The notes under the pieces are model-generated. The model was not told the origin of the DNA and ran no database searches. It worked only from the letters and a program-made list of their open reading frames with translations. Source: Eubacterium limosum (lineage in GTDB: Bacteria; Bacillota; Clostridia; Eubacteriales; Eubacteriaceae). From it: a stretch of 64,000 nucleotides of DNA. This document shows, one piece after another, positions 58,009 to 64,000 of this stretch. Both the position numbers and the translations under genes were made by a program. The stretch lies in the NCBI RefSeq assembly GCF_000807675.2, contig NZ_CP019962.1, positions 434,001 to 498,000 on the forward strand, given 5' to 3'. Numbering within the stretch: the stretch's first letter is position 1; each line of letters begins with the position of its first letter.

Positions 58009-58422
58009 TTATTTGAGCAAAACACCGCCGCAGTAGGGGCACTGGTTTTTATCCACCGGTGAAAATTCGCCGCAGATAATACACAGGATCTCGTCATCCT
58101 CTGTTTTGTCATACTTTTCAGGTATTTCATAGCCGGCATGGTGACGTACCAGCTCGCCTTTTTTAAAATACTGGGTAAAGTCCATCTCCGGATGGCCCTT
58201 AAAAACATAGGTCATCTCCTTGCCGCCCTTTTTTATGACAAAGGTGTGGTAAGAATAATGTTTTTTGCTCTCCGAGTTCTCCGCATTTTTGCGGACCACC
58301 CGTCTGAGAGATTTAAGCTCGCCGTCAAAGGTTTTATCCTTGGAAAACAGGCCGCCTTTTCTGAAATAGGTTTTTGCCCGCGTGGAAAAGCCTTCCTCCA
58401 AATCGTTTTTTGCGCCTCTCAT
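58009..58422 (-). CDS. Small basic protein with C-terminal zinc ribbon, function unknown
   Basis: A 137-residue soluble protein. The N-terminal 60 residues are Lys/Arg-rich (KTYFRKGGLFSKDKTFDGEL, then KSLRRVVRKNAENS). The last 30 residues form a zinc ribbon with two CxxC knuckles (ILCIICGEFSP and NQCPYCGGVLL). The middle (HTFVIKKGGKEMTYVFKGHP) is beta-like. I do not recognise a named family. ATG 58422 is preceded by GGGAGGTGTAAAGCG; the TTG at 58440 is less likely. Single gene, convergent with the P-type ATPase. The knuckles could bind zinc, but no link to metal export is shown. Confidence 0.75.
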   Translation of the reverse strand: MRGAKNDLEEGFSTRAKTYFRKGGLFSKDKTFDGELKSLRRVVRKNAENSESKKHYSYHTFVIKKGGKEMTYVFKGHPEMDFTQYFKKGELVRHHAGYEIPEKYDKTEDDEILCIICGEFSPVDKNQCPYCGGVLLK

Positions 58423-58598
58423 TCGCTTTACACCTCCCAATAGATACTCCGATGCTTCATTTGATTCATTTTATCTATCAATTTATCTATTTTCTTGTTT
58501 TTAGTATTTTACCACTTTATTTTTGTTGTTACAAGCGCCTTTAAAAATCTTAATTATTGTTAAAGCTTCCTTATCTTCATCATTCCTTTAAAATTAAT

Positions 58599-58636
58599 AA
58601 AAGATACCCTCTCAGAGATAAAGGGTATCTTTTACA
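58599..58636 (-). terminator. Intrinsic terminator of the MFS gene
   Basis: AAAGATACCCT (58599-58610) pairs with AGGGTATCTTT (58622-58632) and T-rich sequence follows on the minus strand. The rest of the 58423-58719 gap is AT-rich with nothing else recognised. Confidence 0.75.
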
Positions 58637-58719
58637 GTCAATAGATATTAAAGGCCCTTATCTTTCAAAGAGCCTTTACGGAGGCCGGATTTATGGGTAA
58701 ACCGGGTCCCGTGATGGGT

Positions 58720-60012
58720 TTATTCTTCTACGGCAGGTGCAGGTGTTTCTTCCTTCGGGTATTTTTTCTTCATGTAAATCTGAGTCGCGACACAGCCGCC
58801 GATGGCAATAACCGCGCTGACGGTCAGACAAATGAAAATATAGGTGTATCCCTTGAGCTCATAATTGTCGATAAAGCTCCCGAACAGCTGGTGCATAAAG
58901 CTTTCTGGCAAGAATCCGATGACGGACAAAAGGCCGGAGGCCGCGCCAAAGATATGGGCTGGCACATGGGTTTCCGTTAAGACAGAGGACGCAACACCGT
59001 AAGCGCCGTTGGCCAGGAAGCCCAGCACCAGGGTAATGACAATGGCGACCATCATAAAGCTTGCCGTCTGGGGTAAAATCAGGTAAGCAAAGCAGCAGAC
59101 CGCGCTGGCTGCCATAACCACCAAAATGGTTTTGGAGGGAGAATTAACCTTTTTGGCAATCCCGCCCAGCAGCGGGGCAGAGATAATGGCAATCCCATAG
59201 TAACGGATCATCCCGACAATGCTGACTAAGGTCAGCGGAGCTAAAAAGGCGTCTGTGAGGTACGGGGTGGTGTAGTTCATCCCCATATAGACGATCATGA
59301 CAAAGAACAGCGTGCCGCTGGCCAGCCAGACGCCCGGATGCTTGAGTGCCTCAATGAATTCATTGATATTGAACTTTTTGTCGGGGTCATTGGTGACCTC
59401 ACCTTTGAAATGCGGAATCGCAAACAGTGAGATGATCCCCAGAACCAGGATAACGCTTGCCAAAAAGATCAGCGAAGCGCTGACACCAACGCGGTAGTCA
59501 GGCATTGCGTTAAATAAAGCCAGGGTCACAGCGTTGATGGCCAGGCCGCCAAGACCGTACAGCGCGTAGCTCACACCGACAACCGCCGGATAATCGGCTT
59601 CGGCCGCGGCAAAGCGCAGTAATTTATAACGGCATCCCCAGAAAATAAGGATGGTGGTCACAGCCAGCACGGCAAAAATTAAGACCAACACCGGATAAGA
59701 CGGCAGCGTCGCATACCAGTAGACCACTGCCGCCGTGCTGATAAAACCACCGGCGGCCATGGTTCTCAGCCTCAGCTTATCCGCGATAATGCCGCAGGGA
59801 ATATAGAGAATCGTCGCCATGATCCCATACATCCCAGACAAAAAGCCGAGCTGGGCGTTGGTGATGTCAAGCCCCATCAAAAGTGGTTCGTAGAATACAT
59901 TTTTCAAATAGATCGGAACATAAATAATCCCGCTGCCGGCGCCGGATAAAAAGATGAGCAGCGCGCGCCTGAATTTGGACAATTGTTGGTAGGTAATCTC
60001 TTGTTTTTTCAT
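58720..60012 (-). CDS. MFS transporter, probably paired with the MttB-family methyltransferase
   Basis: A 430-residue, twelve-helix major facilitator. Typical parts are GFLSGMYGIMATILYIPCGI followed by IADKLRLRTMAAGG (the loop 2-3 motif G-x-x-x-D-(K/R)) and SASLIFLASVILVLGIISLF mid-way; a Lys/Pro/Glu tail ends it. It follows the methyltransferase gene on the same strand, 189 bp downstream and across a hairpin without a T-run, so it may bring in the quaternary amine that the methyltransferase uses. ATG 60012 is preferred; the TTG at 60078 has no site, although the site before 60012 is weak too. Substrate is inferred from context only. Confidence 0.8.
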   Translation of the reverse strand: MKKQEITYQQLSKFRRALLIFLSGAGSGIIYVPIYLKNVFYEPLLMGLDITNAQLGFLSGMYGIMATILYIPCGIIADKLRLRTMAAGGFISTAAVVYWYATLPSYPVLVLIFAVLAVTTILIFWGCRYKLLRFAAAEADYPAVVGVSYALYGLGGLAINAVTLALFNAMPDYRVGVSASLIFLASVILVLGIISLFAIPHFKGEVTNDPDKKFNINEFIEALKHPGVWLASGTLFFVMIVYMGMNYTTPYLTDAFLAPLTLVSIVGMIRYYGIAIISAPLLGGIAKKVNSPSKTILVVMAASAVCCFAYLILPQTASFMMVAIVITLVLGFLANGAYGVASSVLTETHVPAHIFGAASGLLSVIGFLPESFMHQLFGSFIDNYELKGYTYIFICLTVSAVIAIGGCVATQIYMKKKYPKEETPAPAVEE

Positions 60013-60147
60013 CTTTGCTTGACACGGCCAAAGGGCCGGGCCTGCCCCCTTTACAGAATAAAAATCATATAAAACCAAATCCGGCTTAGTTTATTTCACA
60101 AAAACCGCCGGATTTTACATCAGGTTACAATTCCATAGATTTAGAAA

Positions 60148-60179
60148 CGGACTGGCAGAGCCCCTGCTTTGCCAATCCG
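60148..60179 (-). terminator. Hairpin between methyltransferase and MFS genes, weak terminator or processing site
   Basis: CGGATTGGCAAAG pairs with CTCTGCCAGTCCG (minus strand) with two G-T or mismatch positions. There is no long T-run after it, so partial read-through into the MFS gene or RNA stabilisation of the methyltransferase message is likely. Confidence 0.5.
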
Positions 60180-60201
60180 CTGAATCCTTTGATATGCCGT
60201 T

Positions 60202-61656
60202 TTATTTGATCTTGAATTTTTCCGGAAGGTGTTCGTTCAGCAGGTCCTTCTGAGCCTGGGTCATATCCGGTAATTCGAAGCTTTCGATTCTTTCTTTGTA
60301 TACCTTGTAAGCGCGTTCCTGGATCGGTGGTGTTGCTGCGCGGCCTTCTTCGTTGCAGGTGCCTCTGTTGAAAACTGGGCTGGTGAGGTAGGTTTCTTCG
60401 CGGTAGTCCTTTGGTGTTCTGCCCTTCAGGTAAACGCCGCGTGGCCCAACCTTCTTGATCAGCTCAACATTGGCTTTCTTTTCGGAAATGGCAACACCAT
60501 CGTGGAGACGCTTCATGTAGCGCAGCATTTCTTCGTCCATCATGAATTTCGGGAAACTTAACAGGTTAAAGTTTGATAAGTCGCCGGAAGCATGGGGCAG
60601 GATACAGGCATTGGACAGGGAGACGGCCAATGCGCCCAGGGTACTTTCAACGCCGGCCTGGTAGTCATAGGTGAAGCCATCGGCCAGAGCGCCGGAGCAG
60701 CGTACCGGAATCCGGTAGAAATCGCCCATGGCGATGTGGCCGGACATGATCATCAGGAATTCCGGTGCGCCGGTCATCAGACGGACTTCACGCATATCGG
60801 AAACGGATGAGAACGGGCTTAAGATCACCGGTAAACCCGGTTCGATCAGCTGGATCATGACCGCAACGGCCAGCATGTTGGCGAAGTCGGCAACGATGGA
60901 GCCCATCAGTGACGGTGGCGCGGTCATATTGGTCATGGAGCAGGTGGTAATGGTGATCGGCTGTTTTTCTTCGGCGAAAGCGAAGTAATGTTCCAGCGCA
61001 TCTGTCCCTACTGTCAACGGCGGCAGCACGCACATACCGGAGTAGCAGACATAATCATCGAAGTTATCCATGTATTTCTTGATCAGCTGGACACATTCAC
61101 GGGCGCCTTCTCGGGCATTGCCGCGTTTGTAGTTGTGAGGGGTGATCCCTAAGATATTGTACATGGGCTTTCTGGAGTATTTCGCCATCATGGCCATCTG
61201 CGCCAGCGCAGATTCGGTCGGGCAGTTTTCAAAGCCTGGAATATCCGCGGCAACCTGGCTGGAAATGCCGTAAACATCACTGGTGTTAATGATTTTGTAG
61301 AAGTTTTCCAGGTCGTCTGCGTTGGTCTGGCGATAGTTTCCGTCCCAGTCTTCCAAATTTGGGCAGCCGTTGGTCGGTGCAACCACCAAACCCTTGCCAA
61401 TCCCGATTTCCAGTTTGCTTTCTGGTCCAACGATTTCAAATGATTCTGGAATGGTGCTCAGTGCTTTATTGAGTAATTCTTCCGGAATGAATACCAGGTC
61501 CCCTTCAACCCGTGCGCCGTGTTTTTTGAAAAGTTCCAGTGCTTCCTCATATTCAAACTTAACGCCTACTTCGTTGAATACTCTCAGCACACTTTCGTGA
61601 ATCAGTTCGATATCATCCTTTGAATAAAATGTCGTAAATAAATTGCCTTTTAACAT
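60202..61656 (-). CDS. MttB-family (COG5598) non-pyrrolysine corrinoid methyltransferase
   Basis: A 484-residue member of the trimethylamine methyltransferase superfamily, with no in-frame TAG and so no pyrrolysine. Such enzymes demethylate quaternary amines (glycine betaine MtgB, proline betaine MtpB, carnitine MtcB, butyrobetaine) and pass the methyl to a corrinoid protein. Recognisable blocks are ESVLRVFNEVGVKFEYEEAL, VVAPTNGCPNLEDWDGNYRQ, ITTCSMTNMTAPPSLMGSIV, PVRCSGALADGFTYDYQAGV and CILPHASGDLSNFNLLSFPK. The substrate cannot be assigned. ATG 61656 is preceded by GAGGAGAAGGGTT; the GTG at 61671 would include that site. Transcribed from a sigma-54 promoter (61713-61728). The only corrinoid protein in this window is at 19318. 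Confidence 0.93.
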   Translation of the reverse strand: MLKGNLFTTFYSKDDIELIHESVLRVFNEVGVKFEYEEALELFKKHGARVEGDLVFIPEELLNKALSTIPESFEIVGPESKLEIGIGKGLVVAPTNGCPNLEDWDGNYRQTNADDLENFYKIINTSDVYGISSQVAADIPGFENCPTESALAQMAMMAKYSRKPMYNILGITPHNYKRGNAREGARECVQLIKKYMDNFDDYVCYSGMCVLPPLTVGTDALEHYFAFAEEKQPITITTCSMTNMTAPPSLMGSIVADFANMLAVAVMIQLIEPGLPVILSPFSSVSDMREVRLMTGAPEFLMIMSGHIAMGDFYRIPVRCSGALADGFTYDYQAGVESTLGALAVSLSNACILPHASGDLSNFNLLSFPKFMMDEEMLRYMKRLHDGVAISEKKANVELIKKVGPRGVYLKGRTPKDYREETYLTSPVFNRGTCNEEGRAATPPIQERAYKVYKERIESFELPDMTQAQKDLLNEHLPEKFKIK

Positions 61657-61712
61657 AACCCTTCTCCTCACTTTTTTAATTTTTTCTTAGCTAGCTTATG
61701 CCATTATACTAA

Positions 61713-61728
61713 TGCAAGACCCGTGCCA
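61713..61728 (-). promoter_or_regulatory. Sigma-54 (-24/-12) promoter of the methyltransferase gene
   Basis: Minus strand TGGCACGGGTCTTGCA is a full match to the -24/-12 consensus TGGCAC-N5-TTGCA, with GG and GC 12 bp apart. It lies about 57 bp before the methyltransferase start. The divergent PAS/sigma-54 activator is the natural partner. Confidence 0.93.
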
Positions 61729-61839
61729 ACTTTTTAATTTTCCATTTTCAGCATAATTCCGCCATTATTTACGATTTCTATCCAGCTTTTCTTTGTCAAT
61801 TTTGAGAAAACCCCGTTATTTTTCTTATATTTAATAATT

Positions 61840-61868
61840 TTGCAATTTTATCTAAGATTCGCTATAAT
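61840..61868 (+). promoter_or_regulatory. Housekeeping promoter of the sigma-54 activator gene
   Basis: TTGCAA (61840-61845), 17-bp spacer, TATAAT (61863-61868). The activator is therefore made from a sigma-A-type promoter while its target uses sigma-54. Confidence 0.75.
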
Positions 61869-61900
61869 AAGGGGAGAAATTTCCTTGAGGAGGAATCACC

Positions 61901-63337
61901 ATGAGTTCAATTGACCGCTACAGTGAATATTTTCAGGAATATCTGAGATCCCTGTCAAAAGATACCTACATTGATATTTTAGAACACTGCTTTGCCGAAA
62001 TTACCGTTACTGATGCTGAAGGCTATGTGATCTACGCCAATCCGGCCAGCCTGCAGTACCACGGCATGTCATCGGAGGATATGTGTAAGCTTAATTTTTT
62101 TACTTCCTTCAACGGCCTATGGACCCCGCCGTCTGTGGATTACGCCATCGAAAATAAACGGACTGTATTTGCCAGGCAGCGGTATCTGATGACCAACGAG
62201 ACACATATCACCATCACCACCCCTATATATGATAAAAACGAAAACCTGGTCATGGTCGTCTTTACTTCCTTCAAGGAAAAACCCATCAGTTCCTTTGACC
62301 TCGACTGCGAAAAAAACGAATCCAATGAAAAAGCAAAATACAGCAGCAGTGAGGAAACCAAGGAAAGCAACAACATCGTTGGCCGCAGCTACAATCTTTA
62401 CGCCACCCTCAACAAGCTGCGAAAAGGCGCAAAATCGGATATTCCCGTTCTCCTCCTCGGTGAGAGCGGGGTCGGAAAAAGCCTCTTTGCCAAATATATC
62501 CACGATTCCAGTCTGCGCAGCGACAAACCTTTTGTCTCCATCAACTGCGCCTCCATCCCGGATAATCTCATCGAGAGCGAGCTCTTCGGTTATGTCCCCT
62601 ACGCCTTTACCGGCGCCAGCCCCAAGGGTAAAAAAGGCTTGGTGGAGTTGGCAGACGGCGGTACCCTGTTTCTCGATGAAATCGGCGAGCTCCAGCCGAA
62701 TATCCAGGTAAAGCTCCTGGACTTTCTCGAAAACCAGCGGTTTACATCCGTTGGCGGCCTGGAAATCAAAACCGTGGATACCCGTATCATTACCGCTACC
62801 AATAAAAATCTCCAGAAACTCGTCCAGAAAAACAAATTCCGTGAGGATCTGTTCTGGCGTATCAACGGCATCACCCAGACCATCCCATCCCTCCGGGACC
62901 GCCGCAGCGATATTCTGCCCATTGCCCAGTATTATCTGGATAAGCACAATAAAAAATACGACAAGGACAAGATGTTCGCAAGCCCGGTCATCGAAGCCCT
63001 CATCCAATATGACTGGCCCGGCAATGTCCGCCAGCTCAAAAATGCCGTGGAGTACATGGCTGTTATGAGCATTGGAAATATTGTCAGCACCGATAAACTG
63101 CCCGAGCAAATTCTTGATTTTCTCAAGAAAAACCAGACGAAAAAGAAGACTGTCATTTTTGACGATATGGTTGAGGAATACAAGCGCGAAATTATCCAGA
63201 GCTATTACAAAAGCTATTCCAACGTCAATGAGATGGCCTCAGCCTTGGGTCTCAGCCAGGCAACCGCCTACCGCCTGGTCAGCAAATATGTGGACAAAGG
63301 CAGCAAAAAAGAAAAAAGCAAAGAATCAAAAGAATGA
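61901..63337 (+). CDS. PAS-domain sigma-54-dependent transcriptional activator
   Basis: A 478-residue enhancer-binding protein. A PAS sensor (about 20-125: HCFAEITVTDAEGYVIYANP, then ASLQYHGMS) and a charged linker precede an AAA+ domain (about 155-395) with Walker A LLLGESGVGKSLFAKYIH, the sigma-54 contact loop ELFGYVPYAFTGASP (YAFTGA in place of GAFTGA), Walker B GGTLFLDEIGELQ and FWRINGITQTIPSLRDRRSD. A C-terminal helix-turn-helix ends in ALGLSQATAYRLVSKY. It is divergent from the methyltransferase gene, whose sigma-54 promoter it should open when the PAS domain senses substrate or redox state. ATG 61901 follows TGAGGAGGAATCACC. Confidence 0.93.
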   Translation: MSSIDRYSEYFQEYLRSLSKDTYIDILEHCFAEITVTDAEGYVIYANPASLQYHGMSSEDMCKLNFFTSFNGLWTPPSVDYAIENKRTVFARQRYLMTNETHITITTPIYDKNENLVMVVFTSFKEKPISSFDLDCEKNESNEKAKYSSSEETKESNNIVGRSYNLYATLNKLRKGAKSDIPVLLLGESGVGKSLFAKYIHDSSLRSDKPFVSINCASIPDNLIESELFGYVPYAFTGASPKGKKGLVELADGGTLFLDEIGELQPNIQVKLLDFLENQRFTSVGGLEIKTVDTRIITATNKNLQKLVQKNKFREDLFWRINGITQTIPSLRDRRSDILPIAQYYLDKHNKKYDKDKMFASPVIEALIQYDWPGNVRQLKNAVEYMAVMSIGNIVSTDKLPEQILDFLKKNQTKKKTVIFDDMVEEYKREIIQSYYKSYSNVNEMASALGLSQATAYRLVSKYVDKGSKKEKSKESKE

Positions 63338-63352
63338 TTCTTTGCTTTTTTC
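63312..63352 (+). terminator. Terminator overlapping the end of the activator gene
   Basis: AAAAGCAAAGAATCA pairs with TGATTCTTTGCTTTT (63313-63349) and TTTT follows. The left arm lies within the last Lys/Ser/Glu codons of the gene. Confidence 0.8.
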
Positions 63353-63354
63353 TT

Positions 63355-64000
63355 CTATAATTCAATACTAATAATATCCGGATCGTCCTTAAACAAAGCC
63401 AGCAGATGCGCCGCCGGATAATTTTCAGGCAGCTTTACATACAGCTCCATGGAAATACAGTCCTCCGCATTTCGTTTGATTTTAAAATTGATAATCTCCA
63501 CACATTCCTGAGTGATTTTTTCCTTAAAACGCTCCAGCGCCGCTTCACTCGGTACCAGATGCACATGGATCATCTCTCCCACATAAACATTGAGCCAGCG
63601 GAAATTCTTGTGCAGGATAATCTGAAGAATAATGATCAGTAAAGCCGACGCCACTCCGATAAGGTAAAGCCCCGCGCCAATGGCCATGCCAACGCCTGCG
63701 GTCGCCCAAATTCCAGCTGCTGTCGTCAACCCGCTGACAGACTGTTTATGGACAAAAATAATCCCCGCGCCCAAAAATCCAACACCAGTGACAATCTGAG
63801 CCGCAATTCGCGAAGGGTCCAGCGCAATACCATCCTGCCCGATAATATCCGAAAAACCATATTTTGAAACAACCATCATCAACGCTGCCCCCAGGGCTAC
63901 AATCAGATGTGTTCTTATCCCCGCCTCTTTCAGGCGGTTTTGCCGTTCATAACCAATAGCCGCCCCGCAAATCCCCGCGACAACCACCCGGGCAAATAAT
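63355..64000 (-). CDS. MgtC/SapB family membrane protein (5' end missing)
   Basis: The last 215 codons of an MgtC-type protein; the frame stays open through base 64000 (LFARVVVAGICGAAIGYERQ), so the true start is outside. Hydrophobic helices with GIRTHLIVALGAALMMVVSK, QIVTGVGFLGAGIIFVHKQS and VSGLTTAAGIWATAGVGMAI are the family signature. A cytosolic ACT-like domain (about the last 85 residues) ends in FKDDPDIISIEL. MgtC proteins modulate Mg2+ homeostasis and ATP synthase in other bacteria; the role here is unproven. Convergent with the sigma-54 activator. Confidence 0.9.
   Translation of the reverse strand, partial: LFARVVVAGICGAAIGYERQNRLKEAGIRTHLIVALGAALMMVVSKYGFSDIIGQDGIALDPSRIAAQIVTGVGFLGAGIIFVHKQSVSGLTTAAGIWATAGVGMAIGAGLYLIGVASALLIIILQIILHKNFRWLNVYVGEMIHVHLVPSEAALERFKEKITQECVEIINFKIKRNAEDCISMELYVKLPENYPAAHLLALFKDDPDIISIEL

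Noticed and set aside
60202-61656. Pyrrolysine-containing trimethylamine methyltransferase
   Set aside because: The frame has no internal TAG; it belongs to the non-pyrrolysine branch of the MttB superfamily.

Overview
The window looks like the chromosome of an acetogenic, corrinoid-rich Clostridia member, most likely of the Eubacterium limosum / callanderi / maltosivorans group. This is inferred from gene content: a non-pyrrolysine MttB-family methyltransferase with its own sigma-54 activator, a methyltransferase-type corrinoid protein, two cobalamin riboswitches, a class III fructose-1,6-bisphosphatase, a rubredoxin, a thioredoxin-reductase/AhpC pair and an agr-type peptide signalling locus. 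No strain can be named from sequence alone. Most of the window is ordinary, moderately GC-rich chromosome with many short operons closed by clear hairpin terminators; the agr sensor kinase and peptide genes are visibly AT-richer.

Layout. 1-2.5 kb: end of a DUF554 membrane protein, then an array of six tiny genes on the minus strand (five peptides beginning MMYYNP and one Cys-rich peptide). Each has its own ribosome binding site, and the array is read from a MerR-type promoter (19-bp spacer, perfect dyad) that faces a MerR regulator. A rubredoxin follows. 2.6-10.9 kb: housekeeping and transport genes (ROK kinase, CblT-like ECF S component, hydrolase, CDF and ZIP metal transporters, endonuclease IV, cytoplasmic alpha-amylase, CcdA-TlpA fusion). 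11-20 kb: tRNA-Val, a TasA/camelysin-SipW secretion locus, and a tight five-gene operon (corrinoid protein, GntR/UTRA regulator, EAL protein with degenerate GGDEF, LytS-like kinase, response regulator). 20-24 kb: fbp, DegV and DUF1508 genes. 24-37 kb: one 4299-codon surface adhesin with about 26 SpaA/Cna-B repeats. 37-42 kb: thioredoxin reductase-PDO fusion plus AhpC behind a PerR-like box, a DMT exporter, LysR and XRE regulators.

42.4-46 kb: agr-type quorum-sensing locus (LytTR regulator, GHKL kinase, AgrD, AgrB) with an extra repeat protein overlapping agrB. 46.0-46.47 kb: a promoter, a cobalamin riboswitch, a terminator, a noncoding tail and a second terminator, with no credible protein gene; this looks like a riboswitch-controlled small RNA. 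46.5-53.7 kb: a second cobalamin riboswitch heads a Dpp/Nik-type ABC importer (two permeases, binding lipoprotein, two ATPases) and a MATE exporter. 53.8-58.4 kb: M14-family deacylase, then a Zn/Cd/Co P-type ATPase with three HMA domains and a His/Cys minisatellite behind an ArsR/SmtB-like operator. 58.7-64 kb: MFS transporter and MttB-family methyltransferase, the latter from a textbook sigma-54 promoter and divergent from a PAS/sigma-54 activator, then a partial MgtC gene.

The parts most likely to be undescribed are the MerR-controlled MMYYNP micropeptide array and the riboswitch-controlled noncoding RNA. The corrinoid protein/GntR/EAL/kinase operon beside the TasA locus is the next most unusual.
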